Assembly: GCA_035529155.1 (NCBI GenBank)
Contig: DATKXF010000007.1
Coordinates: 1-5,346, forward strand
Origin: JAAEEP01 sp035529155
Lineage (GTDB): Archaea > Thermoplasmatota > Thermoplasmata > Methanomassiliicoccales > JAAEEP01
Length of the DNA stretch: 5,346 bases
Direction: 5' to 3'
How positions within the stretch are numbered: the stretch's first letter is position 1; each line of letters opens with the position of its first letter. The notes under the pieces are model-generated. The model was not told the DNA's origin. It saw only the letters and a list, made by a program, of their open reading frames with translations, and ran no database searches. This document shows, in pieces, positions 1 through 5,346 of the stretch. The translations under genes and the position numbers were made by a program.

Positions 1-1319
1 ATGAGCCCAGAGAATTTCAGCATCTCGTTGTACGCATCGAAGGGCATTCCTTCAGACCATAGAGCGATCTCGTTTACGTAGAGGACCTCAAAGACCTTGG
101 ATGTGGCGAACATGATATGCTTTGATGCAATGGAGTCCGCCACCTCCTGCATCATGTCCAGGGTCTCGTCCTTAGTCAGAATATCATAAGCCATCATCAG
201 GGATGTGTTCCCGACCTGGACCGTTTTTTCCAGAACCCTTGGTACCAGTCCCGTGGTCTGAGCTTTGATCGGATCTACATATGTACCAGAAGCTCCGGCC
301 ATGTACATGGTTCGGACATCCTTGTCCTCTATCCCGACCTCGGTTATCAACGTCCTATGTCCCGCTCTGATGGCACCCATTGCCTTCCCCGCCTCCCTCA
401 GATCCTTGTCCAAGAACTTGATGCCGTCCTGGAGATGTATGGCTCTATCCGCAGTATTGATGCTGGGAAGGGTGATTAGGCCGGACTCCAATCCGCAGGC
501 CACTGCGGCGACGACTCCGGTTCCAGTTATACCTCTGGCCTTTATGTTCTCCACCCGCTCCATGGTTCCTTTTCGCGGATCGGTTATTGAACCGACTCTC
601 ACACCAAGGCGGTCATCCAGTACCATATTCTTCCATCTGCCATCGGAGTCAATATCCAGATCGGAGATGGCGAAGGGGGCGGCTAGCATCCCATGGGATA
701 TGTGCTGACCCTCCATGGCCGGCCCTGCCGCGGCCGAACCGCTGTAGAGCTCTCCATCGTGGAAGAGACCCATTTCAGCATTGGTACCGTAGTCGGTGAC
801 CATGCAGGTCTCCCCTTTCTCGAGGAGCTTGGATTTAATGATCATCGCCAGGGCATCTGCTCCCACCTCGTGTCTTATCGCGGGAGGTATTCCGACCTCG
901 GTCTCCGGTTTGACCATGTTGAGACCGATCTCCCCCGCGGTAGTAACATGAGATCTTCGGCTGGGTCTCTCGACCTTGAGCCTCCTGAGGATCGATTGCC
1001 CGGCATAAGCCAGATCTCTGATCTCAATGTTCTCGAACATGGAAAGCTGGATGGGGTTCCCACAAACAGCGATCTTGCTGATCTGATTTCTGTCCACTTC
1101 GTGAAGGCAGATTAGCTTATCAATGGTCTCTTTCACGATACTATGACCAACCTCGGCACCATTCTCTATCCAGAAATGAAGGTGGTCCATGATATTGGCA
1201 CCCGGAAGGGGATGCCTCATGGTAATTGCCGTGGAGATGATCTTACCGTGATCATTGAGGTCAACAAGATGGGTTCTGTACCCGCTTGTGCCAAGGTCTA
1301 ATGCAATCCCGTAAGCCAT
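1..1319 (-). CDS. ramA: RamA-type corrinoid protein reductive activase, 3' end cut by window edge
   Basis: This gene encodes an ATP-dependent cytoplasmic activase that reduces the cobalt of methyltransferase corrinoid proteins from Co(II) to Co(I) after accidental oxidation. I read 439 codons from the ATG with no internal stop. The frame stays open to the edge, so the stop lies outside. ASKHA-type motifs are visible: DLGTSG at residues 8-13, PLPGANIMDHL from 38, AVCGNPIQL around C86, TDYGTNAE at 175-182, GITGTG at 263-268 and MAGASG at 340-345. These match, from memory and nearly word for word, Methanosarcina RamA, which is about 540 residues long. The missing 100 or so residues should hold the two C-terminal [4Fe-4S] ferredoxin-like clusters; this is expected from the family, not seen. 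The start is supported by family alignment and a TATA box about 32 bases upstream. It lies 115 bases downstream of a methylcobamide:CoM methyltransferase gene, consistent with a methylamine or related methyl-transfer role. The substrate served cannot be told from this gene alone. Confidence 0.95.
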   Translation of the reverse strand, partial: MAYGIALDLGTSGYRTHLVDLNDHGKIISTAITMRHPLPGANIMDHLHFWIENGAEVGHSIVKETIDKLICLHEVDRNQISKIAVCGNPIQLSMFENIEIRDLAYAGQSILRRLKVERPSRRSHVTTAGEIGLNMVKPETEVGIPPAIRHEVGADALAMIIKSKLLEKGETCMVTDYGTNAEMGLFHDGELYSGSAAAGPAMEGQHISHGMLAAPFAISDLDIDSDGRWKNMVLDDRLGVRVGSITDPRKGTMERVENIKARGITGTGVVAAVACGLESGLITLPSINTADRAIHLQDGIKFLDKDLREAGKAMGAIRAGHRTLITEVGIEDKDVRTMYMAGASGTYVDPIKAQTTGLVPRVLEKTVQVGNTSLMMAYDILTKDETLDMMQEVADSIASKHIMFATSKVFEVLYVNEIALWSEGMPFDAYNEMLKFSGL

Positions 1320-1329
1320 GGTGGATCAC

Positions 1330-1347
1330 GATTTCCATATGGAATTC
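1330..1347. repeat. Near-perfect palindrome between ramA TATA box and start codon (possible operator)
   Basis: The sequence GATTTCCATATGGAATTC is an inverted repeat centred between 1338 and 1339. The inner 12 bases (1333-1344) pair perfectly, the next pair mismatches, and the outer two pairs match again. It begins 3 bases downstream of the ramA TATA box and ends 10 bases before the ATG, so it covers or abuts the expected transcription start. That is a typical position for an archaeal repressor site. The operator role is inferred; no regulator gene is in the window. Confidence 0.45.
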
Positions 1348-1350
1348 TTG

Positions 1351-1360
1351 TATTTAAAAT
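1351..1360 (-). promoter_or_regulatory. Archaeal TATA box for ramA
   Basis: On the minus strand the bases read ATTTTAAATA, the most AT-rich block in the 115-base gap upstream of ramA. With the usual archaeal spacing of about 25-27 bases from box centre to start site, transcription would begin near 1328. That gives a very short leader of about 9 bases. A weak GTGATC element at 1324-1329 ends 4 bases before the ATG and could be a partial Shine-Dalgarno sequence, or the mRNA may be essentially leaderless. Confidence 0.6.
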
Positions 1361-1434
1361 TGCAGAGGTCAACCGTTTCGCAATCTACTGAAAACGCAAA
1401 GCCAGTTATGGTGCGAATCGTCACAGGTTCTGGA

Positions 1435-2439
1435 TCAAAATCCCTTCACCGTTCTTACCATGGCTCGAAGATTATCCATGGGTATCCGGGGTGCCAGGCC
1501 GCAACCTGGATTGACTATATCGAATCCCGCTTCCATGACCCTCTTGGTCGCTTGGATCACATCCTTAGGGGATCCTTGGAGCAGTGGATTGACCACGCCC
1601 ACATTGCCCATCAGGGCACATCTTCCATTCACGAGTCCCGATGCTTTGAATGGATCCACCTTCTCCTCGATGCTTATCCCGTCAACACCAGTGGATATCA
1701 TTCCATCGATCAACATGGTGGTGTCCCCACAGATGTGAAGCACTGACATCGCGTTCTCAATTCCCTTGAGGCAGCTGACGGTGTATGGGGCAGAGAACTC
1801 GGAGTGCGTCTCGGGTGAGATCATGTCGGAAGAGGCTGAAGGGTTACTAAGAAGAATGACATCAGGATGTGCCGCATCGAGCGCGGAGATGTACCTCTGG
1901 CTGAGCTCGGTTGCCTTTTTCAATAGCTCGTGGACCTCGCCTGGATCTAGAATTATCCCCAGGAGCAGATTTTCCATTCCCACAAGATGTCCGGCTATGG
2001 TGAAAGGTCCGGTGGCCAGGGGAACGATCGGAACATCCTCCCTCGTCATCTTTCTCAGGATGTCTATGGACTCGATGGTGACCGGGGCCCGTCCCAGTTC
2101 TTCCACATTGTCTGGTATCTCAATCTCGTCGCCGAGTGAAAATGGGTGTCCTTTGACCATTGGGGTCCTGTCCATCTTCCCGAGATCGACCTTGGCCCCC
2201 ATGATCTCCGCTTCCACTGTCAGGCAGAAAGGCACTCTCACCGATTCGAATCCGACCACCGAATGGGCTGCATATGCCAGCAGTGCCATCTCCTTGGCAT
2301 CGGAATGCGCCTCAGGCCAGTACGCCCCAACTGCCCTCATCTGATCCAGGGTCACCGAAGTGGTCATGCAGCAGATGGGAGGTCTGTCAACCCATTCACC
2401 AGCCAATGCCGAAAGAACTCGTTCCAGTGGTCTCATCAT
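1435..2439 (-). CDS. Methylcobamide:CoM methyltransferase, MtaA/MtbA (UroD-like) family, copy B
   Basis: The product is a 334-residue cytoplasmic enzyme of the MtaA/CmuA branch of the uroporphyrinogen-decarboxylase-fold family. It is predicted to transfer a methyl group from a methylated corrinoid protein to coenzyme M. The family's zinc ligands are all present: H235 and C237 in LHICGDTT and C313 in NPGCG. The early stretch VDRPP, WPEAH, GFESVRVPFCLT and MVKGHPF are family hallmarks. An in-frame TTG at 2472 gives a longer frame, but the ATG at 2439 has an AGGTG ribosome binding site 9 bases upstream and matches the family N-terminus (an adjacent ATG at 2436 is also possible). The gene ends in TGA. 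It has its own TATA box and is followed by ramA after 115 bases. It is clearly paralogous to the gene at 2574-3599. I cannot decide between MtaA (methanol), MtbA (methylamine) or another substrate system, so no symbol is given; ramA as a neighbour leans towards methylamine-type chemistry. Confidence 0.92.
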   Translation of the reverse strand: MMRPLERVLSALAGEWVDRPPICCMTTSVTLDQMRAVGAYWPEAHSDAKEMALLAYAAHSVVGFESVRVPFCLTVEAEIMGAKVDLGKMDRTPMVKGHPFSLGDEIEIPDNVEELGRAPVTIESIDILRKMTREDVPIVPLATGPFTIAGHLVGMENLLLGIILDPGEVHELLKKATELSQRYISALDAAHPDVILLSNPSASSDMISPETHSEFSAPYTVSCLKGIENAMSVLHICGDTTMLIDGMISTGVDGISIEEKVDPFKASGLVNGRCALMGNVGVVNPLLQGSPKDVIQATKRVMEAGFDIVNPGCGLAPRIPMDNLRAMVRTVKGF

Positions 2440-2447
2440 GCTGTAAT

Positions 2448-2453
2448 CCACCT
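2448..2453 (-). promoter_or_regulatory. Ribosome binding site of methyltransferase copy B
   Basis: AGGTGG on the minus strand contains AGGTG, a match to the archaeal Shine-Dalgarno core. It sits with a 9-base spacer before the first of two adjacent ATG codons (2439 and 2436). It decides the start against the longer in-frame TTG at 2472, which has no such element upstream and would lie close to or before the expected transcription start. Confidence 0.65.
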
Positions 2454-2485
2454 TTGTCCTGATAACGGACAAGAAAAAGGCGGGT

Positions 2486-2495
2486 CATATATTTT
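2486..2495 (-). promoter_or_regulatory. Archaeal TATA box for methyltransferase copy B
   Basis: The minus strand reads AAAATATATG. With a 25-27 base spacing the transcript would begin near 2465. That leaves a leader of about 25 bases that contains the AGGTGG ribosome binding site. The positions of TATA box, leader, ribosome binding site and start codon fit one another, which supports an independent transcription unit starting here. Confidence 0.6.
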
Positions 2496-2540
2496 GCTGA
2501 TTGTTCCTTAAGATCAACTTCAGCATGTGTTCTCAAATTC

Positions 2541-2560
2541 GAATAAAATAAAGAAGAAAA
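2541..2560 (-). terminator. T-rich archaeal-type terminator after methyltransferase copy A
   Basis: Beginning 13 bases past the TAA stop, the minus strand carries a 20-base tract with 15 T, 3 C and 2 A, and no G. It includes two runs of four T. No stem-loop is evident before it, which fits archaeal factor-assisted termination on U-rich RNA rather than a bacterial hairpin terminator. It separates the unit at 3670-5346 plus 2574-3599 from the next TATA box. Confidence 0.55.
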
Positions 2561-2573
2561 GGGTTGTTGGGGT

Positions 2574-3599
2574 TTACTTCCTGAACTTCTTGACCTCGTC
2601 GACGAAGGCCATGAGGTTATCCTTGGAAACACGAGCAGCGAGACCACAGCCAGGGCTTGCAACATTGAAGCCAGACTCGCAGATCTTCCTTGCGTGTTCC
2701 CTGGTTGTCTCAGGGGTTCCCTGCAGAAGTGGGTTCACTACACCGCAGTTTCCGATGAGAGCAGCCCTGCCATCCACCAGCTCGACCGCCTTGAAGGGGT
2801 CGACCTTCTCCTCGATGGAGAGGCCGTCAACTCCGGTTGCGATCATGTGGTCCAGGAGAATCGTGGTGTCTCCGCATATGTGAAGGATTGTCTTTGCGCT
2901 CTCTATGCCCTCGAACGAGCGCTTGATGTAGGGTGAGGCGAACTCGTCGAACATCTCACCTGACAGCATGTCGGTGGATGCTGAAGGATCGCTCTGCTGA
3001 ATGGCGTCAACCCCGATTGCATCGATTGCCTTCTGATACTGGTAGGCGATCTCCGCTCCGATCTTGACAGCCTCGTGTACAGCCTCGGGGTTGGTTAAGA
3101 TCCAGAGCAGTAGGTTCTCAGTCCCAACAAGGTGACCAGCGATTGTAAATGGTCCGGTGGTACCCACAACGATGGGGAGATCCTTTCCTACCTCTTCCTT
3201 CATAATCTCGGCAGCTTCCCTGACGACCTTCGCTCTTCCCATATCAATGAAGTCTTTCGGGATCTCAATGGTGTCAAGGTTGTCCTCGTTGAAAGGATGT
3301 CCCTTGACCATTGGGGTCCGGTCAACCTTACCCAGGTCCACGGGGAGTCCCATGTTCTCGACCTCGATTGTAAGGCAGAAAGGTATCCTGGCAGCTTCGA
3401 ATCCCAGAACGGAGTTCTGAGCTATTCCAAGCTTTGCCATCATCTGGGGATTAGTGTGCGCATCAGGCCAGAAGACGTTAACCGCTTCCATTTGATCCAC
3501 GGTAGCGCTCTGGGTCATGCAAGCAACTGGTGGCCTGTCAAGTTCCTTCATGGCCATGCCGGCGTACCAGCGCTCTTTAGGTGTCATTCCATTATCCAT
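2574..3599 (-). CDS. Methylcobamide:CoM methyltransferase, MtaA/MtbA (UroD-like) family, copy A
   Basis: The product is a 341-residue cytoplasmic methyltransferase predicted to pass the methyl group of a corrinoid protein to coenzyme M. The zinc site is complete: H240 and C242 in LHICGDTT and C318 in SPGCG. The N-terminal MTPKER, LDRPP, MTQSATVDQME, WPDAH and GFEAARIPFCLT segments resemble, from memory, Methanosarcina MtbA most closely, though MtaA cannot be excluded. The ATG at 3599 is chosen because GGAGG lies 9 bases upstream and MDNGMTPKER fits the family N-terminus. An in-frame ATG at 3644 would add 15 residues but has no ribosome binding site. The stop is TAA, followed by a T-rich terminator. 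The HyuA-like gene ends 70 bases upstream with no terminator between, so the two are probably cotranscribed. A hand alignment with copy B gives 58 identities in the first 99 ungapped columns, so the two are diverged duplicates rather than recent copies. Confidence 0.93.
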   Translation of the reverse strand: MDNGMTPKERWYAGMAMKELDRPPVACMTQSATVDQMEAVNVFWPDAHTNPQMMAKLGIAQNSVLGFEAARIPFCLTIEVENMGLPVDLGKVDRTPMVKGHPFNEDNLDTIEIPKDFIDMGRAKVVREAAEIMKEEVGKDLPIVVGTTGPFTIAGHLVGTENLLLWILTNPEAVHEAVKIGAEIAYQYQKAIDAIGVDAIQQSDPSASTDMLSGEMFDEFASPYIKRSFEGIESAKTILHICGDTTILLDHMIATGVDGLSIEEKVDPFKAVELVDGRAALIGNCGVVNPLLQGTPETTREHARKICESGFNVASPGCGLAARVSKDNLMAFVDEVKKFRK

Positions 3600-3608
3600 G
3601 AAATCTTC

Positions 3609-3615
3609 CCTCCTC
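3609..3615 (-). promoter_or_regulatory. Strong ribosome binding site of methyltransferase copy A
   Basis: GAGGAGG on the minus strand, with its GGAGG core at 3609-3613, lies 9 bases before the ATG at 3599. It is the strongest Shine-Dalgarno match among the internal genes. It decides the start against the ATG at 3644 and allows efficient translation from a transcript arriving from the upstream gene. Confidence 0.75.
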
Positions 3616-3669
3616 AGTATACCATAAATGTGGCCCTTCAACATTGAAATCTAGCTACTTTAATCTTTC

Positions 3670-5346
3670 TTAAACGATTGTTGGCTGACCCATGGCCGTG
3701 GCACGGACCTCTATCCAGCCAGTTGTCTCACTACCCGACATGAAACCGCTCCTCACATGTTTCGATTCGGTCTCTACCTTGACCCTTACATCGCGGGCCC
3801 CTGAACGCATGGCCTTGATCTTCACATGGTCGGCCGCCATTTTCATCGCCGCCCTTAATGCTATGGAGGGATCGTTATAGGTTATCGGATCACAGAACGG
3901 GGAGATCAGGATGAAGCGCTTGTTGCGCTCGAAGACCACTATGTCCACCGTCTCCGCCACCTGACTGCATACTGCCCCAACGGCATTTCCCACCTCGTGA
4001 CCTTGAGGCACGATGACCTTGGTGCCCAAACGATTCTCGATCATGGGGAGCCAGACATGGGCAGGAGCACCTATACCAACTATCGGCCTGGAGACTCTGG
4101 CTTCAAGTTTCAGCAAATTGCTGTTGGTTTGCCTCGTCACATTGTCGAGAAGAAAAGCACAGCCCGGACACTCTGGAAGCACGGCTCGTTCGTCCATCAT
4201 TATCTTCTTTATGATCTCCTCAGAGATCCTAGCAACGAATGAATTAATGGTGCTTTTCACAAAGTCAGAGGGCGATTTACCGCAGATGTGGGCACTGGAT
4301 TCCACTCCGATCTTTGCGGCTTCCACCACGCCCTCGGTGTACTCGCCAGTCACATGAAGTAGATCTGTAGGTGTTAGACCAATTCCTCCTACCAAGTTCT
4401 TCTGCATCAACGACGTCACGTACCTGTCCACAAGCAAGATGCCGGTCGCATCCCTGATGTCCTGAGGTGTGGAGGGCCCGTTCTCAGAGAGGTAATCTAA
4501 GACCCTACGTTCCTCCGCAGTGATCTTTCCATCCTTTCGCGGGAAGCTCACCAGGAACCTGGTTTCCCAGGTATCCCTCATCCTCTCCAGTAGCCCTTCA
4601 TACCTTGCGGCCGCAAGCGACAGGGGAAGCACCCTGTTCTTGGTTATCTCAACGGTACCATCCATCTTGGCTATGATCTCGGAGTCTCCACCCAGGGCGG
4701 CGGTCCACATGTCCACGGCGCGAACTCTGGTACGCCATTCCCCGACCGACGCGCCCTCCTTACTGACCTTGGGAAAACCATCCTCCAGGAAGGCTATGTC
4801 TGTCGATGTTCCACCGATGTCCACGATTATGCAGCTGTCCACGGCTGCAAGGAGGCGCCCGCCCATTGAGCTGGCTGCAGGACCAGACAGTACGGTCTCA
4901 ATAGGTCGCTCCCTCGCTGTCCTGATGTTCATGAGGGTGCCATCGCCCTTGAAGACCATGATCTGGGACTTGATGCCACGGGCTTTCATTGAGCGCTCTA
5001 CGTCATTCAAGAACTGGTTGATGATGGGGATCAGGCGTGCGTTGAGCACAGCGGTGACGGTACGCTCGTGGATTCCCAGCTCCGTTGTCAGCTGATGGCC
5101 CATCACAACTGGAACGCGGAGAGTCTCCAGTATGTTCTCGCTAACCATCCTCTCGTGCGATTTGTTATAAACGCTGAAAATGCCGGATACGGCGACCGCT
5201 TCGAGGCCGTCCATCTCATTAACCGCCTCCAAGACCTCATCGAGGATGAGAGGGGATACCTCCTCCCCCCTGGTGTCGTGGCCTCCTGAGATGAATACCT
5301 GTTTGGTCGCTCCCAGCTTCCATTCGGGATCCGGTTTCCAGCCAAT
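3670..5346 (-). CDS. Hydantoinase/oxoprolinase family (HyuA-like) ASKHA ATPase, 5' end outside window
   Basis: The last 559 codons of this gene are visible. The frame is open to the window edge and the true start lies beyond it; a GTG, TTG or ATG inside the window would cut conserved sequence. Family marks in order are SGGHDTRGEE (about 5260-5289), FKGDGTLM (4930-4953), SGPAASS, the nucleotide-binding VDIGGTSTD (4798-4824), IGAPAHVWLP (about 4054-4077) and GHEVGNAVGA (3973-4002). An insert with the look of a winged helix occupies 4342-4521. HyuA proteins use ATP to open cyclic amides such as hydantoins and 5-oxoproline, usually with a HyuB partner. No HyuB gene follows here; a CoM methyltransferase does, 70 bases downstream. 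Full-length relatives are about 650-700 residues, so roughly 100-140 residues are missing. The fold is shared with RamA and other corrinoid activases, so a role in corrinoid or methyl metabolism is possible, but that is inference. The family is secure; the substrate is unknown. The stop is TAA. Confidence 0.9.
   Translation of the reverse strand: MGWKPDPEWKLGATKQVFISGGHDTRGEEVSPLILDEVLEAVNEMDGLEAVAVSGIFSVYNKSHERMVSENILETLRVPVVMGHQLTTELGIHERTVTAVLNARLIPIINQFLNDVERSMKARGIKSQIMVFKGDGTLMNIRTARERPIETVLSGPAASSMGGRLLAAVDSCIIVDIGGTSTDIAFLEDGFPKVSKEGASVGEWRTRVRAVDMWTAALGGDSEIIAKMDGTVEITKNRVLPLSLAAARYEGLLERMRDTWETRFLVSFPRKDGKITAEERRVLDYLSENGPSTPQDIRDATGILLVDRYVTSLMQKNLVGGIGLTPTDLLHVTGEYTEGVVEAAKIGVESSAHICGKSPSDFVKSTINSFVARISEEIIKKIMMDERAVLPECPGCAFLLDNVTRQTNSNLLKLEARVSRPIVGIGAPAHVWLPMIENRLGTKVIVPQGHEVGNAVGAVCSQVAETVDIVVFERNKRFILISPFCDPITYNDPSIALRAAMKMAADHVKIKAMRSGARDVRVKVETESKHVRSGFMSGSETTGWIEVRATAMGQPTIV
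4342..4521 (-). other. Winged-helix-like insert within the HyuA-like protein
   Basis: About 60 residues starting TAEERRVLDYLSENG read like a winged helix-turn-helix. There is a first helix (EERRVLDYLSENG), a short link (PSTPQDI), a recognition-type helix region (LLVDRYVTSLMQKNL) and a hydrophobic turn into GLTPTDLLHVTGEY. From memory, related anaerobe HyuA proteins carry a similar segment ending in GLTPTD, so it is probably a family feature rather than a new fusion. It could bind DNA or a partner protein, or be purely structural; the sequence does not decide this. Confidence 0.5.

Noticed and set aside
1368..1400. Imperfect inverted repeat (GTTTCG...GAAAAC) upstream of ramA as a terminator or operator
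   Set aside because: The arms pair poorly, with mismatches in a 7-base arm, and no T-run follows, so it is not distinguishable from chance.
1766..2344. 192-codon plus-strand open frame and other plus-strand frames such as 4520-5095 and 265-708
   Set aside because: They lie antisense inside well-supported minus-strand genes, have no family motifs, and are the mirror frames expected opposite long coding regions.
2440..2472. Longer start (TTG at 2472) for methyltransferase copy B
   Set aside because: It has no ribosome binding site, it lies at or before the expected transcription start, and the extra 11 residues do not match the family N-terminus; the ATG at 2439 has AGGTG 9 bases upstream.
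2396..2665. Minus-strand 89-codon frame spanning the gap between the two methyltransferases
   Set aside because: It overlaps both genes out of frame, crosses the terminator and promoter region, and shows no recognisable motif.
1435..3599. Assignment of the two methyltransferases as true uroporphyrinogen decarboxylases
   Set aside because: Although they share the UroD fold, both carry the H-x-C and later C zinc ligands of CoM methyltransferases and sit beside ramA.
3617..3629. TATA-like sequence (ATTTATGGTATAC on the minus strand) before methyltransferase copy A
   Set aside because: At archaeal spacing it would start transcription near 3600 and remove the strong ribosome binding site, so it is unlikely to be the promoter. 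A weaker AT-rich stretch near 3660 remains possible but unconvincing.
3600..3644. Longer start (ATG at 3644) for methyltransferase copy A
   Set aside because: It has no Shine-Dalgarno element, and the downstream ATG at 3599 has a strong GGAGG at good spacing and fits the family's N-terminal MTPKER region.

Overview
The window looks like part of a methylotrophic (methyl-dismutating or methyl-reducing) methanogenic archaeon, or a close archaeal relative. The main evidence is a RamA-type corrinoid reductive activase beside two methylcobamide:coenzyme M methyltransferases. Supporting signs are archaeal TATA boxes upstream of two of the genes, a T-rich archaeal-style terminator and GGAGG/AGGTG ribosome binding sites. 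The order cannot be fixed from this sequence; Methanomassiliicoccales/Thermoplasmatota or Methanosarcinales-like lineages would both fit.

All four genes lie on the minus strand, so transcription runs from high to low coordinates. In transcription order they are: (1) 5346-3670, a hydantoinase/oxoprolinase-family (HyuA-like) ATPase whose N-terminus lies beyond the window edge and which carries a winged-helix-like insert; (2) 3599-2574, a zinc-dependent MtaA/MtbA-family methyltransferase; (3) 2439-1435, a second, clearly paralogous MtaA/MtbA-family methyltransferase; (4) 1319-1, ramA, whose C-terminal ferredoxin part is cut off by the window edge. The many plus-strand open frames are shadows of these genes. 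No RNA gene, CRISPR array, insertion sequence or attachment site was seen, and no gene-free stretch exceeds about 135 bases.

Three transcription units are suggested. The HyuA-like gene and methyltransferase A have 70 bases between them, no obvious terminator and a strong ribosome binding site, so they are probably cotranscribed. A T-rich tract then ends that unit. A TATA box at 2486-2495 starts methyltransferase B. A further TATA box at 1351-1360, followed at once by a near-perfect 18-bp palindrome, precedes ramA.

Functionally, RamA uses ATP to reduce inactive Co(II) corrinoid proteins back to Co(I). The MtaA/MtbA enzymes move the methyl group from the corrinoid protein to coenzyme M. The corrinoid protein and the substrate-specific methyltransferase needed to complete such a system are not in the window. 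The HyuA-like protein belongs to the same ASKHA ATPase superfamily as RamA, but its role here is unknown and is the most open question in the locus.
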